A stretch of 64,000 nucleotides of DNA from Acidobacteriaceae bacterium (lineage in GTDB: Bacteria > Acidobacteriota > Terriglobia > Terriglobales > Acidobacteriaceae). The stretch is from the NCBI GenBank assembly GCA_028283625.1, contig JAPWKG010000031.1:62001-126000 (forward strand), in the 5' to 3' direction. The position numbers were made by a program, and so were the translations under genes. The notes below the pieces were generated by a model, which was given only the letters and a program-made list of their open reading frames with translations, was not told where the DNA came from and made no database searches. Shown here in pieces: positions 25,872-35,088 of this stretch; positions within the stretch are counted from its first letter, which is position 1, and each line of letters starts with the position of its first letter.

Positions 25872-26879
25872 TTAGTCGTCTCTGCGTATTCTTGGATGTC
25901 TCAGCTGCGGCCATTGTTGGAGAATCCATGCGGTGAACATCGAAGGCCATTGATCCTCTCCGGCAATACCTTCTGAAAGTCCAGAGCCATGTTCCCCATG
26001 CGGGAAGAGGTGAAACTCTACCGGAAGATGGGCCTGCTGGAGCGCGTTGGCAAACAAGATAGCGTTTTGTGGACTGATACGCTTGTCATCCGTGCTCTCG
26101 AAGAGGAAGACCGGAGGCAACTCTGCGTTGATGTTCATTTCTCCGGATAGTTGATGCTCTAAGGTGTTAAGCTCATGGCCTTCAAAGCCAAAGAGAAGAT
26201 GTCTGTACGACCCCGATGGAGGAACTGCAGAGGGGTTCATCGAGATCACAGGGTAGCCGAGCCCGAGAAGATTGACCTCGGCTGATTGCGAATCGATGAG
26301 ATCGTTTGGAATCTTGCCGAACGATTGATGCGGATGCAGAGCAAGCGTACTCGCAAGGTGTCCTCCTGCAGAGAAACCGAAGAGAGCAATAGAGTGAGGA
26401 TCGATTTGGAGCTCGCGCGCTCGTGCGCGCAGGAGCCGTATGGCTCGTTGCCCATCCAGCATAGGAATGGGATAACGATAGGTGCCGTCATCCTGTACGA
26501 GGCGGTAATGTAGAACGAATGTCGTAATGTGGAGCGTGGAAGCAAAGTACTCCGCAACCGGAGCCTGCTCTTTCTCGTTGGTCAGATTGTTGTAGCCACC
26601 ACCCGGAATAATCAGGATTGTAGGACGCGGTTCGCGGGAAGGCGTCTCCGGAGTAAATGCCTGGAGATAGGGGATGTCTCGGCAGGGATCTTCTCCGATT
26701 GCTCCGGGGGGCTGCACTCCTCCCCAGAGCGGAATCTCGGATGGATCGCTGGGGTCAAAGCATGGGCTGGCTTTGCTTCGCTGCGGTTGTTCGTGCTCAT
26801 GGTGATGCCGTTGTGCCCAGAGCTGTGGCTGTGCCGCACAAAGCAGGGCCGTGAGAAGGAAAATACAAGATTGCTTCAT
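25872..26879 (-). CDS. Secreted alpha/beta hydrolase (acetylxylan esterase/BD-FAE type)
   Basis: 335 residues from the ATG at 26877-26879, chosen for the signal peptide MKQSCIFLLTALLCAAQPQLWA; ATG 26894 adds five residues. A His-rich segment follows the signal, then IPLWGGVQPPGA, ILIIPGGGYNNL (HGGG-type oxyanion hole), GFSAGGHLAS (nucleophile Ser) and LFPHGEHGSGL (catalytic His); the acid is likely in FESTDDKRI. This set is typical of carbohydrate esterases such as the XynB-like acetyl esterases found in polysaccharide-degrading Acidobacteriota. It would remove acetyl groups from plant or microbial polysaccharide. Monocistronic. Confidence 0.85.
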   Translation of the reverse strand: MKQSCIFLLTALLCAAQPQLWAQRHHHEHEQPQRSKASPCFDPSDPSEIPLWGGVQPPGAIGEDPCRDIPYLQAFTPETPSREPRPTILIIPGGGYNNLTNEKEQAPVAEYFASTLHITTFVLHYRLVQDDGTYRYPIPMLDGQRAIRLLRARARELQIDPHSIALFGFSAGGHLASTLALHPHQSFGKIPNDLIDSQSAEVNLLGLGYPVISMNPSAVPPSGSYRHLLFGFEGHELNTLEHQLSGEMNINAELPPVFLFESTDDKRISPQNAILFANALQQAHLPVEFHLFPHGEHGSGLSEGIAGEDQWPSMFTAWILQQWPQLRHPRIRRDD

Positions 26880-27114
26880 GCGGAGACCATCCATACCTAC
26901 GCCGTAGCGTCGCAGAGAGTACAGGGAAGCGTATGCTCGCCTGCTATTGGTTTTGACCCTTTCGCGTGTGTGAAGTTGCTCTTAAGCGCTTGGGGTGTCG
27001 TAATCGTAGAGAAGAGGAGTCGTTTTGCGGCGTATTGCTCAAAAGGGTGAAGAATCCTAGCGTATTGCGTGTCATGTTAAGAAGGCGGACGATTTATCGC
27101 GCAAAGGGAGATCC

Positions 27115-27753
27115 ATGTACAAGCCCAGCGGCACTCCAATCCGTGTGATGGCGGTTGATGACCATCCAGTATTTCGTGAGGGGATAGGAGCCATGCTTGC
27201 CACTCAGGAAGACATGAAGATGGTGGCGGAGGCCTCTACAGGGCGCGAAGCGGTAGAGCTTTTTGCGTTGCACAAGCCGGATGTGACGTTGATGGATCTA
27301 AGGCTGCCGGATATGAGCGGTCTGGAAGCGATTGCCCAGATACGCCAACGGTTTCCCTTGGCACGCATGATTGTTTTGACGACCTATAAGGGAGATGTGC
27401 AGGCTCTGCGAGCAATTAAAGCGGGAGCGTTTAGCTACATGCTGAAGACGATGCTGCGGATGCATCTTTTGGATACGATTCGCGCTGTGCATGGAGGACA
27501 GAAACGAATTCCTCCGGAGATCGCTTCGGAAATGGCAGAGCACGCTGCCGATGACGCGTTGACGCCGCGCGAGACAGAGGTACTTAAGCAAGCTGCCGGT
27601 GGGAATGCGAATAAAGTCATCGCCGATAAGCTTTCTATCAGCGAGGACACAGTCAAAGCGCATATGAAGAGTATTCTCTCTAAGCTTGGTGCCAATGACC
27701 GTACACATGCGGTGACCATCGCCATGCGTCGAGGATTTCTCGATTTGAACTAA
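27115..27753 (+). CDS. NarL/FixJ-type response regulator, orphan
   Basis: 212 residues: receiver domain with DDHPVFREG, phospho-acceptor Asp61 in LMDLRLPDMSG, and conserved Lys in SYMLKTM; then a LuxR-type helix-turn-helix (LTPRETEVLKQAAGGNANKVIADKLSISEDTVKAHMKSI) near the C-terminus. No kinase lies beside it. The nearest HisKA_3-type kinase, the class that normally pairs with NarL regulators, is at 39397-42600 and also has no regulator neighbour, so the two may be partners. The 26895-27114 region upstream is the shared promoter with the divergent esterase. Confidence 0.93.
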   Translation: MYKPSGTPIRVMAVDDHPVFREGIGAMLATQEDMKMVAEASTGREAVELFALHKPDVTLMDLRLPDMSGLEAIAQIRQRFPLARMIVLTTYKGDVQALRAIKAGAFSYMLKTMLRMHLLDTIRAVHGGQKRIPPEIASEMAEHAADDALTPRETEVLKQAAGGNANKVIADKLSISEDTVKAHMKSILSKLGANDRTHAVTIAMRRGFLDLN

Positions 27754-27780
27754 GCGAGGGAAACGTTGGCCTGATTCATT

Positions 27781-27823
27781 CGCAACAGAAATGCCGCCCT
27801 TCAAGGGCGGCATTTCTGTTGCG
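27781..27823. terminator. Bidirectional terminator, 19-bp perfect stem
   Basis: Perfect inverted repeat 27781-27799/27805-27823 with a 5-base loop, between the convergent regulator and FG-GAP protein genes. The AGAAA and TTTCT inside the arms give U-rich 3' sides for both directions. Confidence 0.85.
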
Positions 27824-27832
27824 TAGAAAGAA

Positions 27833-30800
27833 TTACTTGTTGACGGTCAGTAGCATCACGACGGACTGTGTTGCTACCGTGTTGTCTACCGGTGCCGCAT
27901 TTACGGTTACCCGATACGTACCCGGTGTAACAGCAGGAGAGGAGCTTGAGCAGCCTGAGCTGCCCAGCAAAACCGCTGCAAGGCCAGCCATCAGTGTGAC
28001 TCCGCTAAGAACGCGGCGACGGCGTGCGATGGGCAACAGGAGGAAGAGGGAGCACAACGCAATACCAGATCCGGCGGTAATGCCCATAGGTAGGTTGTTG
28101 TGCAGGGACGCTGTCTGTAGCGCGGACAAAGTTACTGTGGAGCTAACGGTTTGGCCGGGCGCAAGCGTTACGCTGCTTTGGCTGAAGTTGCAGGTAGCGC
28201 CATTTGGAACTCCTGCGCAGGATAGGCTCACCGGGCCGCTAAATGCATCGTTCGCCTGAAGAGAGAGCGAAGCACTCGTCGATCCGCCGTTGGGCAGTGT
28301 CAACGAGTTGTTGCTGGTTGCGATAGTGAACGAGGGCGTTGCTTTTGTGATAGTCAGAGTCACCGTATTCGAGTGGTTGTTTACGTTGTAGGTGTTATCA
28401 CCCTCGTACGTAGCGGAAAGTACATGCTTGCCTGTCGTAAGGCTTGAGAGGGTAACGGTTGCAGTTGCATTTGCGGCCAGTGCAATGCGGCTTGTGTTGA
28501 CACCGTCAACGAGCAGGTCAACATAACCGGTAGGTGCAGCCTGGTCGTTGTAATAAGGCGCAACGTTTACTGTGATGTTCGTCGTTCCAGTGGACGTGTT
28601 TGAGGTGGTTGCGGCACTCAGAGTAACGGTGCTGGCTCCGCCGTTGAGCAGGACCGTGGTCCCGACGCCGGCTGATGAAGCAAGCAGAGACGGAGAGCCA
28701 TTGTGAACGAGATCTACCGCAAAGACGGGCGATGCCGCTGGGTAGATGTTGTAGTGAGTGGCGGTTGCAAAGGTATTGTTGCCTGCACCGGGCAAAACAA
28801 CGAGCCCCATGTATTTGTCGGCAGCATCTGTCAGAACAGTTTCATCGCTGGTAAAGAAAATGTCGGGATAGCTGTCGCCGTTGAGATCTGCTGCGTCAAC
28901 AAAGTAAGGAATAATTCCCTGGACCAGCTGGGTTCCGGCATTGAAGCTTCCATCTCCCTTGCCGATGTAGAGCATGATGCCCTGGTTCGTACCGTTGGTA
29001 ATGCTAAGTACTGCATCCGGAATTCCATCTCCGGTTACGTCCTTGATCAGGATGTTGCTATTGGGCAAGGTGTTTTGCAGCACAGAGGAGGGGGAGGCGG
29101 CAAAGTTGCCGGTGCTGTCCGCCAGGTAGATTGAGGTCGTTGTGGAGTAGTAGCCGCCGTAGGAAAGTACAAGATCAGCTTTGCCATCCTGGTTTACATC
29201 GGCGAGGGCAACGCCATAGAGCGAAGTTCCGGTGCTGACAAACGATCCTGCGGTCAGGTTGCCTTTCCCATCGTTGATCATCGGATAAGCACCGAAGAGT
29301 GTGGGGTAGTAGCTATTCACCGCAAGTGAGATATCGGGAATACCGTCTCCATTGATATCGCCTACAGAGATGACAGGAGCGGAGGTGGGGCTGTAGGGGA
29401 GTTTTTGGGGAACAGCGGTTATCGTGCCATCGCCATTGGAGAGTCCAAGGTAGAGATGGACGTAGCCGTCGCTATCGGAAGAGAGGAAGACAACATCATC
29501 TTTGCCATCTTTGTTGAAGTCGGCATAGGAACTGCTGAAACCAGCAATTGCCTGGATTGAGGAAAGCGTGTGATAGGTGAAGTTGCCTTTCCCGTCATTG
29601 ATACCGCTGAGTATGCCGTAGCTGCTGTCAACGATGATGTCCTGATACCCATCACCGTTGAGGTCAGGGGTTGCGAGCACGACAAGACCGTTGGTTTGGA
29701 AATCCCCCGTAGTGCTGGTAAGCGCTGGTGCTCCGATGAAGGTTCCATCCGCTTTGCCCTTGTAGAACGAGAGGGCGCGTTTCACCGTGTCAAAGAAAGC
29801 GACATCAGGTAGTCCATCCCCATCGAAGTCATCGATGACATGGTTCGTTACCGGGAAGGTAAGTCCTGAGTTTGCATTGATCGCCCAGCCAGCGAGGTTT
29901 GTGATTTTTGGTGTGCGGAAGGTCCCGTCCCCATTGCCTGGCCATATGCCGACAAAGGCGGAGCCTGCAAGAATGGCGTCAACCTTGCCATCATGGTCGG
30001 CATCGCGGAAAGAAAGGACGGCGGCGACGTTGCCAGCGGAGTAGGGAAGAGCCGCTTGTACCTCACCGAAGCTTCCGTCCTGCGCACCGATGGCGGAGTA
30101 AAGCATTCCGTCACCGGGCATCACCGTGAAGTCATCAATGCCATCTCCGTTAATGTCGGCGAACTGAATGTACTGGTTCGGTGCGCTGCTGTAGAACGGC
30201 ATCTGCACGATCTGCGGATGATTGATATCCACCTGGCCGTTCGAGCTAACGGCCCAGCGGTACAGCAGTTCGGAGTTGAAGTTTGTTCCCAAAACAGGCG
30301 ATGTCTGTTGGAGTAGGCCATACAGATAAAGCTGTCCGTTCACGACGCGCATGGTCGTGCCGCCGTCATAGCTGAAGGTCGGCTTGTAGGGAATCGTTCC
30401 GAGGCTTTGAACCAAGGAGGCGGTGTTGAAGGTGCCATCGGCGTTGCCCGTGATGACTTCAAACACGAGATCGCTGTTGGTCATGGAGTCCTGCGTGCCA
30501 AGACCAGAAACGATCACGTCTGGATTGCCGTCTCCGTTGATGTCGTATACGTTCATCGACTCAAGCCCCGAAAAGACGGTGGCCTTTTTGGAGATAACGA
30601 CTGGCACGCTGAAGGTGCCATCCTTCTGATTGAGCAGGGCAACGACCGTCCCGGAGTAATAGAAGGGATAGGTCATGGCAACGATGTCGGGATAACCATC
30701 GTGATTAATATCGACCGCTACAGGGTGGTAGATATCAAACGCTGTGCTTTGCGAGCCGAGCTTGGTGAAGCCTCCATGGCAGTTACCGGCCATAAAGGTG

Positions 30801-31180
30801 AGTGTGTCCACTTGGAAGCTGACAACATCTTCACAGCCATCGTGATTGAAGTCGGAGCCTACGGCAGAGAGCTGGCGGGTCGTGTCATTTGTGCTGTGCG
30901 CTGGGAAGGATGGAGCGACACGGAATCCACCGAAGTTTGGATTGACCGAGGTGTTGGCGTACGGCATCGATGGGCCGTCGGTGTTCAGATTGCGTTGCGA
31001 CTCCGGCATGGAGTGCATCTGGTCGAGCATCGGGTTCCATGTCGACTTGATTGTCGGCATGGTTTTATAGGTAGTTTTCGGTGCGGTGGATGGTTGTGCT
31101 GCCTGAGTCTGCGCCAGCATAGCTGACGGCAGACCAAGGCAGAGCAACAGAGAACTCAACAGACGTGATGCCCGAATCAT
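27833..31180 (-). CDS. Giant exported FG-GAP/VCBS-repeat protein with Ig-like domain
   Basis: 1115 residues from ATG 31178-31180 (GGAG 8 bases upstream; the frame is open to 31243). Signal peptide about 5-25, then from about residue 85 a long run of FG-GAP repeats with calcium-binding DxNxDGxxD loops (DFNHDGCED, DINHDGYPD, DINGDGNPD, DLNGDGYQD and others), forming one or two beta-propellers; an Ig-like domain of the Big_3 type (about 880-970); a further Ig-like segment; then TM, RRRR, TM, SSGC and a short TPGTYRVTVN tail. Likely an adhesin or surface carbohydrate-binding protein. The S53 peptidase gene is 59 bases upstream on the same strand, so they may be co-transcribed. Confidence 0.88.
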   Translation of the reverse strand: MIRASRLLSSLLLCLGLPSAMLAQTQAAQPSTAPKTTYKTMPTIKSTWNPMLDQMHSMPESQRNLNTDGPSMPYANTSVNPNFGGFRVAPSFPAHSTNDTTRQLSAVGSDFNHDGCEDVVSFQVDTLTFMAGNCHGGFTKLGSQSTAFDIYHPVAVDINHDGYPDIVAMTYPFYYSGTVVALLNQKDGTFSVPVVISKKATVFSGLESMNVYDINGDGNPDVIVSGLGTQDSMTNSDLVFEVITGNADGTFNTASLVQSLGTIPYKPTFSYDGGTTMRVVNGQLYLYGLLQQTSPVLGTNFNSELLYRWAVSSNGQVDINHPQIVQMPFYSSAPNQYIQFADINGDGIDDFTVMPGDGMLYSAIGAQDGSFGEVQAALPYSAGNVAAVLSFRDADHDGKVDAILAGSAFVGIWPGNGDGTFRTPKITNLAGWAINANSGLTFPVTNHVIDDFDGDGLPDVAFFDTVKRALSFYKGKADGTFIGAPALTSTTGDFQTNGLVVLATPDLNGDGYQDIIVDSSYGILSGINDGKGNFTYHTLSSIQAIAGFSSSYADFNKDGKDDVVFLSSDSDGYVHLYLGLSNGDGTITAVPQKLPYSPTSAPVISVGDINGDGIPDISLAVNSYYPTLFGAYPMINDGKGNLTAGSFVSTGTSLYGVALADVNQDGKADLVLSYGGYYSTTTSIYLADSTGNFAASPSSVLQNTLPNSNILIKDVTGDGIPDAVLSITNGTNQGIMLYIGKGDGSFNAGTQLVQGIIPYFVDAADLNGDSYPDIFFTSDETVLTDAADKYMGLVVLPGAGNNTFATATHYNIYPAASPVFAVDLVHNGSPSLLASSAGVGTTVLLNGGASTVTLSAATTSNTSTGTTNITVNVAPYYNDQAAPTGYVDLLVDGVNTSRIALAANATATVTLSSLTTGKHVLSATYEGDNTYNVNNHSNTVTLTITKATPSFTIATSNNSLTLPNGGSTSASLSLQANDAFSGPVSLSCAGVPNGATCNFSQSSVTLAPGQTVSSTVTLSALQTASLHNNLPMGITAGSGIALCSLFLLLPIARRRRVLSGVTLMAGLAAVLLGSSGCSSSSPAVTPGTYRVTVNAAPVDNTVATQSVVMLLTVNK

Positions 31181-31239
31181 TCGGTGACTCCTGTATGCAG
31201 AAGAGGAAGAGGGATGAGTAGTTTGCGAGAAGAAGCGGG

Positions 31240-34200
31240 TCACTGGAGTGTTACCTCCAACGGAGCTGCTACCTTCTGACCGTTCGCATCCGTAGCGGTG
31301 ATTTGCAGCGCAGCGGAGGAGCTAACGGTGATGCTGACTGCGGAGGAGCTTGCCGTGGGGAATGTGCTGTCCCCGGCATACAGCGCCGAGACGCTATGAG
31401 TTCCTGTTCCCAGGCTGCTGGCTACAACGGCTGCTGTGCCATCGAGAGCTACCGAGGCGCTTCCGAGCGTGCGAACCGATCCAAGATAGCTATCGTTCAC
31501 CGTAACGATGCCGGTGAGTGGATGGCTGGAGCCATGTCCCAAGAGCGTGGCGCTGAAGGTGACGGGGCTTCCTGGAGTCGTTGAGGTTGTCGAGCTCTTC
31601 AGCGTAAGCGTGCTGGAGGTAGAGCTGTTCCCGCAGCCCACGATGGGGAAGAGCAGGCTGACCGAAGCAACGGTCAGCAAGGTTATCGATGCAACACGCT
31701 TGCGACGGCTGATGAGACCGAACGCGGCAAGCAAACCTGCGAGCACTGCAGGCAGGCTTGAGCGTCCTGTCGGCAGAGGCTTTGCCGTATTGGCTGCAGC
31801 AAGCGGGTTATAGGCAACCGTAACAGTGCTGGTGGTTGTTGGAGAGCTGAGCACGGAGTTACTCAGACTGCAGGAGGCACCTGATGGCAGCGTGCCGGTG
31901 CAGGCCAGAGTGATGGGGTATGCCAGCGCAGCGCCTGAAGCTGCAGCGATCGTCGCCGTGGTGGTCGCTGTGGTTGCTGCTCCGCCTGCTGTGAGAGTCA
32001 GGCTGCTGGAAGAAAGAGCAATGGTGAGAGGGGAAGTAACTGAAAGCGTTTGCTGCAAGTTGGATGCCAGATAGTTGTCATCGCCCGAGTAGCTCAGGCT
32101 CAGCACATTGTTGCCGCCCTGAAGCTGAGTGGAGGAGATGTCGGCATTCGCCGTTGCGGTCGCAGCCGTGCTGCTGGCCTGCACGGTGTAGCTTCCAAGC
32201 GATACGCCCGTTGTCGTATTGACGATCGAGACCGTACCGGTGGGAGCAGCACCTGCGCCCGCGGCTGCAATGGTAAGGGTGAGAAGCGACGGTGTGGTGG
32301 GTGTAACCGTTGTGCGTGTTGGGAGAACGGTGAGAGTCGTTGCTGCCTTGGAGACCGTGATGGTTTGAGCATCTGAGTCAGACGAGGCAAAGGATCCGTC
32401 GCCAGCATAGTGCGCGGTTACCGGGTAGGTGCCGACGGGCAATTGAGAAAGAGTAAGGCTGGCCTGACCTGCGCTGAGTGTTGCCTGCGGGTCGGAGTAC
32501 TGACGGCCGGTTTGTCCGCTGGCAAGTACGGTAACGTCGCCGGTCGGTGTTCCCGTGCTGGAAGCAACGGCAATGGTGGCTGTAGGACCCGCACCATATG
32601 CTGCAGTGGTGGATGAGAGGGTTAGTGTTGTTGTCGTCGATGACTGTGCCGCAGTGATGCTCGACCAGTTGTTGACGAGGTTGGTAATGTTCACCGAGCC
32701 GAGCCCGCTGGCCATGTCATAGCCTTTGCCCGCGGCGTTGCCGCTGACAACACCCCAGATGTTTCCGGTCGTGCTGACCACGCAATCCTTGGAGATCTCG
32801 TAATCGAAGCATGGCGTTGCGTTCCCGGCGAGATCTACGTCGTGGAAGACGCAGTTGCCGTTGGCCGAGCCGCTTTCCACCGAGCAATCCATCGAGTTCT
32901 GCGAAGCCGCCAGTTGATACAGCACAGGGTTTGCATTGCCCTGAATGGCTGAGGTCTTCTGGTTCACCAGGGCCATAATGCCGGCAAACGCAGGCGAGGC
33001 AAAGGAGGTACCACCTGCACCCTGGATATCGGTGCTTGAGGTCATGTCACAGATGCCATCTTCCGTCAGTGAGCCAACGCAGTATGGATAGAAGGAGCCC
33101 CAAAGACCATCGCCTGCAAAGAGGCTGACGTCAGGAATGTCGCGCGAACTATCGTTCGGTACGCCGGTGCCCGTTTGCCATGAAGGCTTAGCGTACCCCC
33201 CTGTGCAGGTTGCATCTGTTCCGTCGGTGGTGTCCAGGCAGTTGCTGGCGCCGCCACCGCCACCGGCCAGGGTGCGGAAGTTCGAGGTGTTGACCTTGCT
33301 GTCGTTGCAGAGCTGAGCCGTTGTCGTGTCGGTGTAACCGGAGTGCGCCTGCAGCACGCCCAGCAGCACGGAGTTACCGCAACTGTCGTTCCACGGAATT
33401 TCCTGCACGTAGGTGAGTGCAGAGGCCAGCGTCGTTGGATCGTTGGTTGTTCCCCACGAAGTGGCGGTGTTGGCGTAGGTGCCGTAGAGATCGGTGCCGC
33501 CTACGGCGACGTTGTACGGCGTAGACGCCAGACCGTTGACGGAGAGTCCGAGCGTTGCGTACGAGCCACCCTGATCGCAGGTGGTAGCCCCGGCGTCGCC
33601 TGTCGAGACGAAGACCGTTTGACCCTGCGCGGCTGCCTGCTGCCAAAGCGTCTTGTAGAAGAGGTTGCCTGCCGGGCCCATGGCCAGCTCGCACTCGCCA
33701 TAGCTCATGCTCATGACTGGAGCGACATCGTTGTTCACGATGTACAGCGCGGAGGCGTCCGTTCCGTCGGTGGTAAGGCTGGAGCCGCCGATGACGAGGT
33801 CGATGGTGGCGCCTTTGGCCACTGCGCCTGACCACTCAACGTCCAGCGCGGTCTCGGGCACATCGCTGGTGACCCCGGGATCATCGCCTACGAGAATTTT
33901 GTTGACCTTCGCCGCGGGAAGACCAAAGTTCGCGCGGAACTTATCCACGTCACTCAGGTCGAGATTGGATCGGCTGACGATGGCGATGGTTTGTCCCGTA
34001 CCGTCGATGCCTTCATTCCAAAGTGGCTTCAGGTTGTAGATCGTGGCGAAGTCGTACGGGGCCACGATGTGATACGTTCCACCGTTGATGGAGGCGTTGA
34101 AGTTCGGGGTAATTCCAGAACCACTGCTTTGCGCCACTCCCTCGGCGAGTTGCTCGGTCTGGGTGCTGGCAGGTGTGCTGATCTGGGTGACCGTGCCGTG

Positions 34201-34881
34201 CGTGCGGTCTAGTTTGAAGGTGCCCATCTCGTGATGCGCTGCAGTATGGGGCTTATCGTTCAGGGAAACGAAGCCTGCGATAACCGGGGCGAGTGCCGTG
34301 GGAATCGAAGGATCGGCGTTATTGGCGATCCGGGTTTGGCCGTTGACCTGAAAACGGTGCAACGAGGTTGAAAAGGCACTCTGGAGTTGAGCAACGGTGC
34401 CCGAGAAGACAATGTTCCGGCGGCCAGCAGGAATCTGTTCGACCGTGAAGCCCTGGGACTGCAACCAGACCGTGATGGCCTGGATATCCTGATCGGCGAC
34501 GCCGAAACGCTGACCGAACTCAGCCGGGGTAAGCCAGTGGTGGTACTGCGGGGCGGAGGGGGTCGTCTGCGCTGCAAGCAGAGCGGAGAGTTGCTTTTCC
34601 TGGTCTGCGCTCGGCTGGAGCGCCAGGATCATGTGCTTCAGTGGGGTATCGCCGGAGAGAGCCCCCATGTCGGCGGTTGCCAGGCTCGCATAGTGTGTCG
34701 TGCCACGAAGCTGAGTGCGCTGCGCATTGCTGACCGGGCTGGTGACACGCGCCGGTACGGACTGGGCTTTCTGCGCTTTGGCTGTGAGGGTGAGAAATGC
34801 GAGGGGTAAGGATAGGATCATCGCGAGGCTACTTGCTCGTCGCTGCCATCTCCCGTGTAGTTTGACTCCAAGCCGGTTCAT
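31240..34881 (-). CDS. S53-family (kumamolisin/sedolisin) peptidase with Ig-like domains
   Basis: 1213 residues from ATG 34879-34881 (GGAGGA upstream). A signal peptide (RRASSLAMILSLPLAFLTLTAKA) is followed by the Pro-kumamolisin activation domain (YHHWLTPAEFGQRFGV) and the catalytic domain: the acid pair E-x3-D in PETALDVEW, the oxyanion/Asp region SMSYGECE, and the nucleophile in GGTSFASPAFAG, with the Ca-binding end YDMASGLGSVNI. These serine-carboxyl peptidases act at acid pH, fitting acid-soil Acidobacteriota. Behind it come three Ig-like repeats, TM, SRRKR, TM, VGCG and one more Ig-like repeat. The whole protein is about twice the usual length. Confidence 0.92.
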   Translation of the reverse strand: MNRLGVKLHGRWQRRASSLAMILSLPLAFLTLTAKAQKAQSVPARVTSPVSNAQRTQLRGTTHYASLATADMGALSGDTPLKHMILALQPSADQEKQLSALLAAQTTPSAPQYHHWLTPAEFGQRFGVADQDIQAITVWLQSQGFTVEQIPAGRRNIVFSGTVAQLQSAFSTSLHRFQVNGQTRIANNADPSIPTALAPVIAGFVSLNDKPHTAAHHEMGTFKLDRTHGTVTQISTPASTQTEQLAEGVAQSSGSGITPNFNASINGGTYHIVAPYDFATIYNLKPLWNEGIDGTGQTIAIVSRSNLDLSDVDKFRANFGLPAAKVNKILVGDDPGVTSDVPETALDVEWSGAVAKGATIDLVIGGSSLTTDGTDASALYIVNNDVAPVMSMSYGECELAMGPAGNLFYKTLWQQAAAQGQTVFVSTGDAGATTCDQGGSYATLGLSVNGLASTPYNVAVGGTDLYGTYANTATSWGTTNDPTTLASALTYVQEIPWNDSCGNSVLLGVLQAHSGYTDTTTAQLCNDSKVNTSNFRTLAGGGGGASNCLDTTDGTDATCTGGYAKPSWQTGTGVPNDSSRDIPDVSLFAGDGLWGSFYPYCVGSLTEDGICDMTSSTDIQGAGGTSFASPAFAGIMALVNQKTSAIQGNANPVLYQLAASQNSMDCSVESGSANGNCVFHDVDLAGNATPCFDYEISKDCVVSTTGNIWGVVSGNAAGKGYDMASGLGSVNITNLVNNWSSITAAQSSTTTTLTLSSTTAAYGAGPTATIAVASSTGTPTGDVTVLASGQTGRQYSDPQATLSAGQASLTLSQLPVGTYPVTAHYAGDGSFASSDSDAQTITVSKAATTLTVLPTRTTVTPTTPSLLTLTIAAAGAGAAPTGTVSIVNTTTGVSLGSYTVQASSTAATATANADISSTQLQGGNNVLSLSYSGDDNYLASNLQQTLSVTSPLTIALSSSSLTLTAGGAATTATTTATIAAASGAALAYPITLACTGTLPSGASCSLSNSVLSSPTTTSTVTVAYNPLAAANTAKPLPTGRSSLPAVLAGLLAAFGLISRRKRVASITLLTVASVSLLFPIVGCGNSSTSSTLTLKSSTTSTTPGSPVTFSATLLGHGSSHPLTGIVTVNDSYLGSVRTLGSASVALDGTAAVVASSLGTGTHSVSALYAGDSTFPTASSSAVSITVSSSAALQITATDANGQKVAAPLEVTLQ

Positions 34882-35088
34882 TCCCGGATATCCTCCGATT
34901 TCAGATAGGTGCAGCCCCGGAGAGAGCCTCGGGAGGCTGCACAATGAGAAACAAACACCCAATGGTCGGGCCGTGTACTGTGAATGGGCTCACCATATCG
35001 AGAGCCATACGCTGAGGCGACACATATTCTTGTAGAATTAATGTAGAGCCATATACCCCATATTTTTCAATTACTTAGCGAGAAGCCT

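Noticed and set aside
30407..31126. 239-codon open frame antisense to the FG-GAP protein
   Set aside because: The minus frame carries repeated DxNxDG loops; the plus frame shows only mirrored codon bias.
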